Below are positions 22,134-35,873 of a stretch of DNA of 64,000 nt, piece by piece. The notes under the pieces were generated by a model, which did not search any database, was not told the origin of the DNA, and worked only from the letters and a program-made list of their open reading frames with translations. The stretch's first letter is position 1. Every line of letters starts with the position of its first letter. The position numbers and the translations under genes are program-made. This DNA is from Batrachochytrium dendrobatidis JAM81 (lineage: Eukaryota; Chytridiomycota; Chytridiomycetes; Rhizophydiales). The stretch covers positions 992,001-1,056,000 of the forward strand of contig NW_006281105.1 of assembly GCF_000203795.2 (NCBI RefSeq), written 5' to 3'.

Positions 22134-22814
22134 TTATTCAGTCATCATGTCTGTCTCGGTAGGCACAATGAGCTTGATAGCCTCTGGCTTATCATTATTA
22201 GTTTCAATCGTCTTGATTGAATTCACCACTCGCACTGTCTTGATACTGGACATGGCGTTGTAATCTCCTTCCCAATTCTTGAGCATCTCCACATTCTTGG
22301 TATCGGTCAATGATGGTATTTCAATTCCTGCATTGTACTCTGCAAGGTCTTTTTCGCGCAGTGATTCAAGAATGCCCAGTCTACCTGGCTTGGGTCGGTT
22401 CTTTCGCAACTGGCTCATGATTTGAGAAATCTCATCCTCATTGCGATTAATGTACATGTCGATAATAGAGTGCACATCAGCCTCGGTGATTTCAGCTGGT
22501 GGATCGGGTGCGGCAAACTTGAACCACAACAATCTCTCAACTAATTATATATTAAATGTTGGTGTTTGTAGATGCAGCAGAGTTGGTTTAAAAGAAATTA
22601 CACTTTTGTAAAAATGCTCTCGATACATTATTGATTAGGTAAAAAGCAGTAACATACCTGCAAGACGCTTATGATTGTCTCTATCCGCCTTTTTTTTTGT
22701 TAGTTCAGTGTCCCTGTGCAATGCTCGTTGAACTTGGAGTGCCTTGCGAGAATATGGATGTGCCTTGTCCAATCCTTTGATACTGGACACACTTTTCTTT
22801 TTGTTGTTTGGCAT
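22134..22814 (-). CDS. TMA16: Translation machinery-associated protein 16 (Tma16)
   Basis: Nucleolar factor that binds pre-60S ribosomal particles. Two exons, 22814-22658 and 22540-22134, give 187 aa. The N-terminus KAHPYSRKALQVQRALHR and the stretch after the splice, ERLLWFKFAAPD, are the family hallmarks. They are followed by a charged helical region and GDYNAMSSIKTVRVV. Length matches yeast Tma16 (178 aa). The upstream neighbour CDC23 starts 322 bases away on the opposite strand, so the two share a promoter region. The stop lies 110 bases beyond the ASE1 start, in tandem. Confidence 0.9.
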
Positions 22815-23136
22815 TTTAATAATAAAAAGTATCGATCAAAAAGACGGCTGCTCTTCTTACAATCGAGCTTTAGAATGGATTGCAGTGAATGATGGCTATA
22901 TCAAAACCGTATTTGAAATCGTGAAGAAAACTTTTGCTAATCTGAATTCAATCTTTTTGCACTTGAACTTTATTCAAAACTAGACAAAATCTGGCTACTG
23001 GAATCAACCGACAAACTAATCCGACAGTTTCTCTTGACAGAATATCCTGAATAACTTTTGTCTGGATCTTGGAAATCACGAGACTCATACTTTTATCAGT
23101 AAACCAGCCGATTTGTAGTGTAATCTTCAATCATTG

Positions 23137-25627
23137 ATGCCTGCCAACGATAGCACCATGTCAGATTCTATTATTTCACATTCGACTAAAAATCAGGATA
23201 TACAGGATTATGGTCTGAAAATGCGACGCAGTCTGCGTAGTGCTGTTGTTCAATGTACTGAACGTGGACTGGTCATGTCTGCTCGATGGTATGCAGATTC
23301 ATGACTTGGATTCTATCAGATTCGATTGCCATGCATACTTTTATACAACTAGAATAACCCATTTCCTCACTTTGAATTTAAATATAAAAGGGCTGCTGAG
23401 CAACTTCTTGGATTTGACAGATCAGCACTCCATTCACAACTACACACCACAGAACCATCCTCAGATAATCCAGCCTTTAGTGATATCCAACCCAATCCAT
23501 TCACAGTTCAAACACAACAATCCATTCCAGAAAATCAACAATCTGTCACTTATCTTGCAGATCCAGTCACAAGTTTGGATGAGCCTGGCGTTGAGGATGA
23601 TATTTATTTGTACGCAAAATCATGTTTCGATGCAAGAGAATATCCGCACGCTGCCGAGATCTTGAAAGACTGCACAGGACGACGATCCATATTCCTACAT
23701 CTGTATGCGAAATTAATGGTAAAACATGCTTGATTCAAAAGATGCATTGGTAGCGTATTAACAACAATGCCTTTAAATATATAGGCTGCTGAAAGTACCC
23801 AGCCCATTGAAACATATCAATCTCCAAAAGGTAGTCTACAAATAGATTTGGATTTCTGCAATTATGTTTACCTTGTTTTCCATATTGTCATTATGGATAG
23901 ATACACCAAGCCAGGCTACCCGACGGATTCTTATTTCAATTGAACACGAGCTCACTGCTAAGCTCAGCAAAGATGAATCAGATGGATTTTTGTGGTATTT
24001 GTAAGACATTGTTAAATTCGATTGGAGCAATGTAGTTTATACTCGCTATGGCTTGCATTCACACATGTATAGATTAGGAGTCGTTACTAAAAAACTCGGA
24101 AAGCGTGAACAAAGTATTCGATTTCTCACAAAGGCAGTCCAGAAGTACCCGTACAACTGGTCAGCATGGATTGAGCTTGCATCTCAAGTGCACGTACAAG
24201 AAGATGTGAGTTTTTTATTAATCATCTGGCATGATCTATTTTGTCAAAACAACTCGATGACCAAGTCACTTGGTATACGATTTGAGTATTTATAAATAGA
24301 TAAATGATGCTTAATAGTTGAGAGGTATTGACTACTGTATCTTGATTTCAAATTTGGACAATTTGTGTGCAGCTGGATTTGGTTTTGCAACAGCTTCCAA
24401 ACGATTTTATGACAGGCTGTTTTCAAGTTTACGTAGAAAATATTATGGAATATCAGGTGGAGACCAATCCAGATGAAATTGATCGATTATTGAATCTATG
24501 TCCGCGAAGCCGGTTTTTGAAGCTTCAACGAGCTATTTTATTTTATAATGCCCGAGGTGAGTTGTGTAATGTGTTTATTAAACTATTGCTACGTTGACGG
24601 TATTTTAGACTTTATTCCATCCACTGTGATGTATTGATTCCAGATTCAAGCTAATGACTTATACTTGCCAAACTAGATGCTGAAACAGCAGAGTCCATTT
24701 TTGATGAGTTGCTGGACAGGAATCCGTACATGATTGATGGTATACAAATTCTTTCCAATGTCCTGTTTCTCAGAAATAAGGCGGGTGCATTGATGAACCT
24801 TGCTCATCGCTTGAGTTCAATGTACAAATATCGAGCAGAAAGTGCTGTTGTACTGGGTGCGTAAATATTCTTGTCTATATATTAGACACTAGCTTTCACA
24901 ACTCAAATGCAATATGAAAACTAATTACGATGCGTTGGCATGTTTTTAGGCAATTACTACTCTCTCATACAAGAGTCTTCGAACGCAGTCAAATCATTTG
25001 ATCGAGCATTGAAACTTGATCGAAATAATAGTGATGCATGGACGCTGCTTGCCCATGAATACGTCGAGCAGAAAGATGCTCCACCAGCCATCCAGATATA
25101 CCGGCGAGCTGTTGGTGAGTGCTCTAGTTTAGTTTTAAACCATAACTAACGAGACTGATCACTGACTGGGCGTATTGATGGCTAGATTTAAACTGTCGCA
25201 ACTACCGTGCCTGGTTTGGCCTTGGACAGGCATACGATCTTCTTAATCTTCCCATGTTTTCACTCAATTACTATCAGCGTGCCTTGGCTATTCGACCAAA
25301 AGACAGTCGTATGTGGAATGCACTTGCTATGACTTATGAATCACTCAACAAAATACCCGAGGCAATTAAATGTGGATTACACATGCTGATTAGTCCTGAG
25401 CACAATACATCAACTACATTGCAAACAATATCTAATTGGTACTCAAAACTGTATATTCAAACTGGAAATACGCAGTATCAGAGTAAATCTGCTTTATATG
25501 AATTACGAGCAATGCGTGCTCGGGAGGCTGATGATCAGGTATGCTGTAGTTGTTGATTGTTTTTGAATAATCGATACAATATATTGTAACTTGCGGTTTG
25601 TTTTGAATATTCTAGGATATGGACTGA
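23137..25627 (+). CDS. CDC23: Anaphase-promoting complex subunit Cdc23/Apc8
   Basis: TPR scaffold subunit of the APC/C ubiquitin ligase that triggers anaphase. Ten exons give 550 aa: 23137-23288, 23391-23718, 23785-23830, 23901-24000, 24073-24205, 24373-24556, 24677-24856, 24950-25114, 25186-25538, 25616-25627. The N-terminus (VVQCTERGLVMSARWAAEQL) matches the Apc8 start. TPR blocks follow, with NYYSLIQESSNAVKSFDRAL, LDRNNSDAWTLLAHEYVE, NCRNYRAWFGLGQAYDLL and IRPKDSRMWNALAMTYE diagnostic for Cdc23. The last exon is 12 nt (Asp-Met-Asp-stop). ATGs at 23137 and 23158 are both in frame; the first was taken. Introns are 66-167 bp. A TIR element starts about 30 bases after the stop. Confidence 0.92.
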
Positions 25628-25658
25628 GTAGCGTAAACGGCCATGACATGTTACAGCT

Positions 25659-25790
25659 GTATTCACGTAAAATGGAACGCTTTTCTGTATTTATCATGCA
25701 GTGATTGTCTTGGAATAAACAATAGTTGAACATTCGTTGTTGGAAATTCATTAGTTTTTCTAATTAAAACCTCGATAATTACAAAGCAAC
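25659..25790 (+). mobile_element. Element E: left end of a TIR repeat
   Basis: Starts GTATTCACGTAAAATGGAAC (25659-25678), with CTTGGAATAAACAATAGTTG inside, a close match to elements D and G. No convincing right terminus was found before 26300, so it may be truncated; the end given is nominal. It begins about 31 bases after the CDC23 stop. Confidence 0.4.
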
Positions 25791-26356
25791 CTCGTTGATC
25801 ATGATGCTCAAATTTGGCTTGCAGGTTTATTTTCCGCCACCACCTTTTGTTCGAGTTACCCATCTCAATTATCTTGACTGTTTAGTAAATTGGTAACCGT
25901 TGAACAGCACTTTAGAGTCTAGACAAGCATGACTGTACTGAGTCAAAATGAATTGTGTCGCCAGTTGTGAAACCGTGATGCTTTTATGGCAGTGACTGTA
26001 ACTGGTGCTTACTTGCGTTTATCTTGATAAAATTACTAAACATGGTTGAACTGCTAGCGATCTATACCCTGACATTGATAATCTATTCTGACTTGAACTG
26101 AGCCCCACTTAAACGTTTCTATGAAACTTGTAGTGTAATTTTAAAAACTAGATTTCTCGTGGCTATTTGTTTTATTTTCCACTGGCCATGCAGTAGTATT
26201 TGAAGTAAACAGTCATTTATTTCATTGAAAACGATAAATGTTGCTCAACGCGAAACTTTACTGCAGGCTGACCAACTTTTAACCTCTAGCTCTAAACCTT
26301 GCAGCTACTCAAGGCCTGTATCTAAAACTCATCTGCCATTAAATAAAAGACTAAAT
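25791..26356. other. Intergenic between CDC23 and the PH-CLU gene
   Basis: AT-rich. The open frame of the PH-CLU gene extends left to about 26225 without an ATG, so either the first exon lies here or the ATG at 26357 is the start. No other gene is supported. Confidence 0.4.
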
Positions 26357-29300
26357 ATGCTTGCACTTGCAAAACAGTTTCAAGATGCAATGAGTCATCA
26401 CAGTTCTACTCATAGCCCATCCAAAGTAGCATTTCAAACTAAAACCACATCCTCTTCAAAACGTATCATTAAACAAGGTTGGATCCTTAAAAAGTCTGGC
26501 TCTAGTCTTTTTGCAAAATGGCGTCAAAAATATCTTGTCTTGTCGCTAGATACGTCTCGCACAGATGTAAAGAATCAAGATGCACGGTACGTTCTGCATC
26601 TGTATGATGACCGAGATATATCGAAATTGCCCAAACACGAAATTGAGGTTGCAGACTTGCGTATTGATCCTACTGGTAATGGATCTGGGGTTGGATCGTC
26701 TACATCGTCAAGGTTGAAACGATATACAGCGCCGTTTGTTTTATACTCTAATAAGCGCAAGGTAAGATAATATTGCTCTTGTCGCGGACATGTTCATCCA
26801 GTCTTGTTGTTTCAGTCCTGTCTACCTTCAAACTGAAACTGCACTGCAGTGCATGCATCTACCCTGAAATATGCATGATTTTCTCAGACACAGTTTATAA
26901 TGAGAACACTGGCGAAACTGTTGCCCCAAACCATTTCCCACTGCCTTCAAAAGCATCTTGATGTTTAATTCACTTGCCTGTCGCGTTCGTCACTTGTATG
27001 AGGGGGTTGTGCTTGTTTAGCAAAAGTACACACTAATACAAAGCATACACACCTTCTTCATGTCTCAATCCCCTTGTATACAATATTTCCATCTTGCCTT
27101 TTATGCGCTATAACATTGGTTTTCTAACATTGACACCATTCAACTCTGGTGGTATTTTTGTATGCGCCATATCAGTTTTATCTTGCTGCTCAGATCCAAA
27201 CAGATCGCGACGAGTGGCTTGATCTTCTTCAGCAACAAAGCAATAAAAACAATGGCGGCAAACTATTGCACAGAAATAGTGAGAGTCATAATCGTGAGCC
27301 AACCTATGGTATCTCACGCTCAGGAACTGTTCAGAGTATGCGTACTCCACGTGCTCGTGCCGCCACATTGAGTCGATATGTCACTCAAAACAATACAGCT
27401 GGACCAGCTTCTATTTCACGATCAAACTCTCGATATAGTTATTCTGGTAGCTTATATAGAGATGAAAGCGACGCTCGGTCTGTCTATTCCAACACAGAGT
27501 CAGAGTATTTTGACGATGATGCTGTATCGGTTGTATCGGGAGTATCCGGCGTCACTCGAACCACCATCACTCCTAGTCAACGTAATAGTCCGGATGAAGA
27601 CGACTGCAGTTATACTTCCTCCAGAGTTGAGACTCTTTCATTCAATTCAGAACCTGTGTTGACTCCATACGAGCTGACGGTTATGGGAGATCCACTGACT
27701 GCTAAAAATAAAATAAACTCTGCTCACCCCATGCCTGTTCACAACAAGGACACGCTTCGAAAACGCCGTGCACCCATGCAACTCATGTCGTCCACAATGG
27801 CGTATTCTCAAAAATCGTGGAATGAAAAGTATCAAGCACTTTTATCCATGCGGGCCATTACGCCCGAGGCCTTGCTCAGTCGCGATGTACAAATCATGGA
27901 TCTCATTGGCAATTTCCGTGAAATTTCTGGAGACTATGCACAAAAAATTATTGACGGGCTGCATCTCCAAAACGGATTGTCCAATCTTACCAATACCCCA
28001 ATGGAACATGGTGGTATTATCTTTCAGTTTGCATGCAACTATGATACATCCAACCCAGATGAAGTGCATATTGCATTGAGTCGCAGTTCAAGAGAGCTAA
28101 AGGGTATCGATGCCGCGCTTCAGGCTTCGTGTCGAGCAGGAGATGGCAACATTCCTGTTTTGCGAACAATTCTCATGGCATTGATTGATTACAAGGGATT
28201 TCGAATTATTGCGCATGCAGATATTGGCGGACTAAACCAGGTACAGGTGGTACATGACTTGCATCCTGAGCATCCTATTTTAGACGATACTGCCACAAAC
28301 TGTATGGCTCTTATTGGTCGCGAACTCAATCTTAAGCAGCATGCTGTACAAGTGAATGTTGATCGCCGTGTTCAAGTTCCACTGTCTGCAACTTCAGAAG
28401 TGCATATGGATAGCAAATCCAAAGTGATGTATCTTACAAGTCTTCATGAAATATTTCCTATTGATCATTATGTTGAAGATGGGCAGTCAAGAGCTGCTGA
28501 ATTGTCACAGGGCGTCAAAACTATGTCGCTATGCCACAAAGATTTACTTGAAAATGGTGATTCAAACATGTCCATCAATCTTAACCACCGGCTTAGGCCC
28601 GAGTTCCTTACCGTGTATCAAACCAACCTATGTGCAGATGGACTCACTCCAACATCTGGCTCAAGTCGTCGTGAAATGGAGGATAATGATGCACAAGTGA
28701 GTCGTGCTAGTCGATTTCTTCGTGAAACCTGGATTCCTGGATTTGTTCGCACACTAGATAGTCTGGATGCAAGACCATTTGACTCTGCTTCAATGACAGG
28801 TGAAATGCATCGAAATGGTGTTAATATGCGATACCTTGGTATGGTGTGTTCATTGTCTACCATTCCGTTTATTCGCAACTTGGCATTGATTGAAATGGTG
28901 GCACGAATTGTAAAGTCTATTTTACGCGATCGTATTCGTAGCGCAATCCTTCATTTTAAAACTGTCGGTGCAACACAAATTGATGAACAGATGAGATCCT
29001 ATGTTACAAGCATGTTTAGTTCAGTTTTAGGCAACAGCGAGAAATCCCAACGATACTTTGAAGATAAGATTTGCAGTGCTTTGAAATCCAAGTTTAGCTA
29101 CCAAATCGGATATCGACAGTTTAATAACCTGCATCGCCCAGCATTGTTTTTTGCAATGCAATACCACTGTGGCGTTCAGTTTTCAGACTCTATGGATTAC
29201 AATTTTGAATGCAGTACGCCTATATTACCTAGTAACTTTAAATCGTTTACCGTGAGCGTCAAGACATTATCTGGGCTAGCTCAAATTCAATCTGTACCAA

Positions 29301-31090
29301 ACTCTCGCTCGGCTACTACAACACAAATAATGACAGGAATGCAGGGAAATAGTAGTGTTAGCTCTGTATCATCTACTGGGTATGACTATAACGGTGGTGA
29401 ACATTCAGGTTCAAACGGCAATTCAGGAAACCCAAAAGAAGAAGAAAGGCTAGCGTACTTGCTGGCGCGTCATTTTAAAAGTGTCGGTCCCAAAGCCAAA
29501 CTGAGCCCATGCAATGCATCTGCAACTGCACTTTCTCAAATTGCGTCATACTACAATTCCATTGGACGCTTTGAAGAGGCAAGAATGTATGCTCAGGCAG
29601 CAGTGTCGTCTTCACTTGCAAATCATATAATATATGCACTTGCATCGGCTCAGCTATTATTTGCCTTGGCTGGACTGCAAACCAATGCAATGGAAGCTCC
29701 CGATACAACTATTTTGGCTACATATCGCAATGCTCTCAACGTAGCTGAATGGCATTGGGGAAGCGAATCCCCACTGGTTCTATGCCTTCATGATCACATG
29801 TCGGCCATTTATCAACGATCGCAAAATCCACAAAAAGCGTTGGAATACATTCGTCAAAGTCTAGACATTTCCAAAAAATCATTGGGCAAAAACCACGTTT
29901 ACACGGCTGCATACTTGACCAAAACAGCCTGTTTTCTAAAACTCCAATCACAGATTGACGAGGCAATTGATCGACTTACGCAAGCAATACATATTTATCA
30001 GAGTTTGAGAAGCGATCCTGCCAAGATTGCCGAGGTTCATTTTTATATGGCCGAGTGTTTAGCTGATCGAGGTGATATTGACGGAGCAATTCAACATGCA
30101 CAGACATGCAGAAGGTTACGAGAACGAATGTTTGGATTTTCAGATATCCGAGTGATTGAGTCGTGCCAGCAGGTTGCGACAATGGTTTTAGCTCCATACG
30201 TTGATTATAAAGGGGTTTTGACACCCCAAATTCGGCAAGCTTATCGTGATGCCATTGGGTGTCATGAAAAAGTATTCCGGTATCTCAAAACAGTATCACA
30301 AAAGCAACCAATTCCAGGTCATTTTTATGGCGGAAGGTACTCATCCAGTGTATCCAACCATGGTGATTCTAGTGGATTGAGCATGATAGCCACGATTCCC
30401 ATAAGTAAAGGCACCATTAAACGCAATCAAGTATTTAATCGACAGCAGATGGTTTCTGGCGCAATGATGCATACTGGTGGGGCGGTCGATGGTCGCATGA
30501 TGGCATCAGAAGGCAGTAATGGATATGCCACATCAATAGCGTCTAATGGAAACTCCAACTCTTTATTATCACAAGGCTCTAGTGCACAGCTGAAAAACGT
30601 GTATCCTGCTGCATCAAAAATGGTTTCAAGAGCATGTAATCTGCTGGGTACCAGTGGATCGTCTTATCCGATTTCCGGCCCACTCATTACGTCTCCGTAT
30701 GGATGGACGTCTCCACTAAGCCGATCGCTTATGCACAAGCTTACCAAAGATATTGTGAAATTGAAGCTAGCATTACTTGAATCACCTCGACACCGTGAAT
30801 GTGTTCGTATGCTTCGTGCACAACGTCTTGCAGCAAGTTCTGGCACATCCAACGTTGCCAACAACTACAGCAACCAGAGCTATCTGAACCAGGAAGGGAC
30901 AGAGTCGCTCAATAGTGGAATAGATCCAGAAGAAGCACGTGGTGTGATTCTTCGTCTTGCAGCAGTGAGTCCAAGTGTTTACCTTGATGGAATCTTGCAG
31001 CGAATTGATGATGGGGATCATAGCGCTGTGGAAGAACTTCGTGTTGTTCTCATGTTAACTGAAAGCGAAACCGTTGGACTGGTCGCATGA
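26357..31090 (+). CDS. PH domain - CLU-like domain - TPR protein
   Basis: Exons 26357-26761 and 27176-31090 give 1439 aa. A PH domain (about residues 36-150) opens with QGWILKKSG and closes with the helix DRDEWLDLLQQ, which is completed across the 414-bp intron. Ser/Tyr-rich linkers follow. Residues about 380-620 resemble the CLU domain of Clustered mitochondria (CluA/CLUH/Tif31): ELKGIDAALQASC, LMALIDYKGFRIIA, LIGRELNLKQHAVQ, YLTSLHEIFP and LRPEFLTVYQTNL. A C-terminal TPR array (about 920-1145) includes EWHWGSESPLVLCLHDH and LEYIRQSLDISKKSLGK. CLU proteins bind mRNAs for mitochondrial proteins. A fused lipid-binding-type PH domain is not part of the classical architecture, so this is probably a paralogue rather than Tif31. 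The N-terminus is uncertain: the frame is open for 44 codons upstream. Confidence 0.75.
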
Positions 31091-31450
31091 TAGGTTGGCA
31101 ATTTAGCTCCAACTTTTTTGAAATGTATTGAATTTTGCCACTGCTTTCCTGCTGCTTATCCCATCAGACTACTTTTTAATCCCATGGCTTAATTTTATCT
31201 GAATCTAAATCTCTGCAACAGCAGTAATATTGCTTTGAAATCTCAAAGTACATTGTCATGCTTGTTAACCTGATAAATCTTTTTTTCTCAGAAACTATTA
31301 GCCAGTACCATCTTTTTAAAAACACCAAAATAAAAACGTATCAAAACTACTACTGCACAAATGCACGTATAATTCACTATTGGGAAAGAGCAAACAATAC
31401 GAAAAACGTAACCAGATATTATTATTTTAAGTGCACAAAGGTAATGTATC
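31091..31450. other. Convergent 3' ends, no gene
   Basis: Short AT-rich spacer between the stop of the PH-CLU gene and the stop of POM152. It presumably holds both polyadenylation regions. A 68-codon open frame at 31258 has no domain signal. Confidence 0.5.
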
Positions 31451-34400
31451 CTAAATTCCCTTGATAATCACATTCGCCCCCTGCATGGTCTGAATAATTC
31501 TCGGATATCCGCAGAACCGATCATGTATGGCTGTAACTCTAAACACTCCTTCCTGGCTTGTGCTTAGCCGCCAATGATGATCAGCTATATTGGACACGGA
31601 ATTCGTTACCAAGTCAATCTGGTGTGCTCCACGCTGGGCAGCCGATCCAATGACATGAGTATAGGTGAAACTAAATGGTGGCTCTCCAACAAACTCCACA
31701 TGCACTTCTGAAGCATCGCCTTCGCGGATATCATCTATCATGTCATGTCCACCATCTACAATGGCTTTGGGCAATCCTTTGACAGTTGTATGCATGGTCG
31801 GATCAGTGCTAACATCGTTGTCACAGCATGCCATGCCGTTACACACCTTGGTGATAACAATATCACCGGGTGAGCCTGCCCATAAAGTCATCATTGGATC
31901 GGCTATAACTACATCAGGCTGCAACACACCGTTGAATGTGTACCCCACAGTGAAGGGTGGAGAGCCTTGAAAGTTGTAAGAAAGAATGTCGCCAACGCAT
32001 ATGATGGATGGATTGTTTGCTGAAGTGATTTTCGCCTGGTCGGCCAGATGGATAGATGTGGTGGTTAAATCTATGCCATTTTCATTGGCGTGAGTAGGTT
32101 GTTTTAAACCGCTTTTAAGCAGCGGTGTAGCGGCAGTAGAGTCACGGTCACTTCCCGGTACATTTGCAGCGCATCCAGTTCCATCAATAACCGACACCAG
32201 TCTAAATGTGTATCTTCCGGGTAAATCTACGGCACCAGCATTTACATTTGACATCCAAGCAGTGCCATCTGCATTTGCAGTCAAGACGCTTTTATCCAAA
32301 GTGATGTTTTTAAACTGTTTAGGTAAACTATCATGCGTACAATCCATACCAACTTGAAATGGTGGTGCACCTGAAAGCTTTATACCCAGTCGGATAGCAT
32401 CGCGATGCTTCTGCGTTGTACATTGGTATACATGTTCTCCTGGATCTTGAAATTGAATAGTAGGCGGAAGGTTTACTTTGAGACTGATTTCTTTTACGCC
32501 AACAGATATTTTGGAACGGTAGTGGCTGTCAGAAATCGAGATGATGCGGTAAACATGACGTCCTGCTTTGGCTGTATCAAAAATAAAAGGATAGGTATCG
32601 GCAGACGTATTAATCTTGTTGGTAATGGTAACAGGCTTTGCCTTGCGATCGGCAACATAGGTGTGCTCGTACTCTACACTAAAAGGAGGTGTGCCAGAAA
32701 GATTGAGCTGGACACCACTGTGTGAGTGTTGACAAACTGCTCGTTCAAGACCAATTTCAGATAGAATAGACAAGGATGGTTTTGGAATCTGAATGACCTC
32801 TAGTAAGCGTGGCTCGACAGCATAACCCTGGCAAACCGAGTCGCGAATGCTTAAAAGTTCAAAAGTGCCTGTGCCAAAAATCTCGAGGTCACGTCCGTTG
32901 CGAGTAGTTTGAATTGACGAGTCGGCTCCGCGATAGGTAATTTCATACGGTCCTTTTCCAGATACAGAGATTGGCAATGAGGCGCGACCATCCTCGACAA
33001 TATATACTGGTTTTGTAGTTTGAAAATTCACAGTGGGTCTTTGTGCAAGGACTTCGATGGTTATTCCAGATAGTCCAACATTTTCTTTGCACCCATTCAC
33101 ATCTGTGATTTCTGCAATGTCTACCAAATAAAGTCCTGCAGAGTGAAGAGAATCCACCGTAAAATGAGTGCTGGCATCTTCCAAAGGAACCTGAAGTGAG
33201 TATTCTGTGCGTTGATTATTATGCACAACAAAGTAAATGACGGTCCACGGACCAGATCCTTGAACGTTGATGGAAAGATCGACGGTGTCGTTAATGCAAC
33301 GCACATACTTTGACTGTTTTCCTGAAAACGATGCAGAGGAGTGCGGATGGATGATTTGAGTAACACTCAGATTATCGAGCGAAATACCTTCTGGGTAGTT
33401 GGCATCACCCATACGAGTAAACAGGTAGCGATATTTTCCAGTTTCTTTGGGTGATAGAACGAGAGCATGGCGAGGCTTGAGAATATTGGAGATGGGAACA
33501 TCTCGGCGCTCTACAAATCGAGAGGAATCATCACGATATTTGGGATGATCAATCATGGAGCGCTCTTCAATATAATCAACCCAAAAAGGTGGCTCGCCAG
33601 TAAATGTCAGGTTGATATTGGCTCCAACTGCCCCTAAGCACTTTTCTTTAATTGGTTCTGAAGACAGAGTCATGGACGGAGGAAGAATCTGTTGTGCGAG
33701 GCAAAGTGAGGGCAGTTGAATAGCACCAGTGCAATAACGATCGCTCACACTCACAAGTGAATAAGAGCCAGGATGACTGATTAGCAAATCTGCGCGACCT
33801 TGCTCGGCAACAGTAAACGAGTCAGGAATAATGGTGCCGTCTTCAGTCACTCGATCCATACCAACAGTAAAGGGGCCAGATCCAAATAGTATAACGCCAA
33901 GTGATGATTGACCACCAGCACGAATCTTGACACTATCTCCTGCAACAAACCGTGCCTGTGGATGTGCATGACCATTTACAACAAAAAAATCGCCAACCGT
34001 GTCAAGAGAAACATCAGTACTCTGCTGAAAAGGATCAGGTAAGCGTAGGGATGATTGTGTCTGGTAATTAACAGAGTTGTTGAGACCGTCAATCACTCGA
34101 CCAATGCGTAATATATGAGGAGCATCACGATCAATCTTAATAGTCAACGAAACAGTGGTTGTGATCTGTCTTGCACTTTTAACAAGTGCTAAAATATCAG
34201 CATCAATTTCATCTGATGCAGAAATAGTTTCAGATGACGAATCGTCAGATTCTACAGCCTCGACAGTCACGACACTTTCTGCATCTCCAGCCTGTTTAAT
34301 GAGCATGACTGTCAAGGGAGCAACACCAGTCAGCTGTACGGATGCTGTAAATTCCTCATCCATGCACCTGTCAAATGTTTTTGTATCATCTAAGCCAGCT

Positions 34401-35515
34401 TGAGACTTGTAAGTAGAAGGCCAACTCCACGAAGCAGATGGACACTGCACAATCTGAGCATGTTTACTAGCAACAATTTTCCCAGGTTCGCCATTGCCTT
34501 CACGTACGGACAAAAGACGATATATTCCTACTGATGATCCAGGAAGAGAATAAAGACCAACACGACGACTAGAGAGTTTACTAGCAATTGGATCGGGTAC
34601 AAGTTCTTTCAGACTTCCATCGGATCTGAGAATAGCAGTGACCGAGTCTTTAGCGGTGATATCAATTCCTTTAAATTTCTTTACAGTTTTCGAGTTTCCC
34701 AGTAAAATCTCGTAGTCAATCTTAAATGGCGGAGTTCCTTTAATCAGCAAAGGGATTTGAATGGAAGGTCCAGTAAATCCTTGCAAAGCACAGAACACGG
34801 TGTTATTTGGATTGAGTTTAGCGATAATGGGAGGACGCACATTGACAGTATGAGAACCAATGATGTACGAAGAGTTGAGAATGGCATCTAAGATTCAATA
34901 GATTTATACAGGTCAGAGCAACGAAGCCAAAAATCGAGATCCAACAACAATTTTTTAAAATCAAGAATAATACTCACCAACATTCAATCTAGGACGATCC
35001 AATACATGGGCAGATGAGCGACCTTGATGGGATCCAGACGCAGCATTTCCATTGTGAGAAGCCATGTTTGATGCAGCAGAGCCAGCAAGAATAGAGCCGC
35101 CACTAGCCATAGCAGCAGCATATACATCCCAGGCATTTTGAGAATAAGTAGATGCAATGATGGCAATGATGCCAGTATTGATACCCCACAGAGCAAGCAG
35201 GACAGTAAGCGAACCACACATTGATAGTGTAAGCCAAGGAATGCGAGCCCAACGAAGGAGTAGCAAATAAACAAGATCCAGACAGCACCATAGAATCAGA
35301 TGCGAAGCATCCAAGTCCAAAACAGTGGTTTTCAATAGTAAAACCAATGGATGCATCCAGAGCCAAATGGGATCCATCCAAGTGTCCGAATGCAACCATT
35401 CCTGATAAAGAGTTGGATCTACAGCATGTGAACTGTGTAAAACATTGGCCAGTTTAATGGTCTGACAGAGTATGAATGCATACAGAGCAAGTCTTCTCTG
35501 AGCAACTGGATCCAT
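31451..35515 (-). CDS. POM152: Nuclear pore membrane glycoprotein Pom152
   Basis: Integral membrane nucleoporin forming the lumenal ring of the fungal nuclear pore. Exons 35515-34978 and 34887-31451 give 1324 aa, close to yeast Pom152 (1337 aa). The N-terminal region has hydrophobic segments (about residues 8-26, 50-95 and 98-122). The rest is a lumenal array of about ten Ig-like repeats, each marked by a G-x-P-P/G-F/Y-x-V-x-Y strand. Examples are GTPPFKIDYE, GEPPFWVDYIEE, GKGPYEITYRG, GTPPFSVEYEH, GAPPFQVGMD, GSPPFTVGYTF and GEPPFSFTYTH. The ATG at 35515 opens MDPVAQRRLALYAF. It lies 358 bases after the ENT3 stop, in tandem. Repeat architecture, length and topology all agree. Confidence 0.88.
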
Positions 35516-35873
35516 TCCACTATGCAACAATCGTTAAATCCGGCGGATTGTCTGCAAGGTTACAACTATCGATAAAAGTGATGAAAATATTTATTTAAAC
35601 CAATTTCATATTTTGATGACATTCAACAGACTGCAGCCTTTCAACCGTGAATTCTTGAAACTCACGATTGGTTTGTAAACTGGAACCAGTTGTAACAACA
35701 AACTCGAACGAGTGTTTTGTTGAATCGGAAATCTGTCGAGACTTGCAAAGAACATCATCAAAGATGATGAAATTGTCCGTTGTAAAAGATTCATTTTTAT
35801 TCGAATTCAATCAACTTTTGTTGAATAAAGACGTCTGGGCAGAATTCTGCATTCCAGGTTTATCCATATCATT

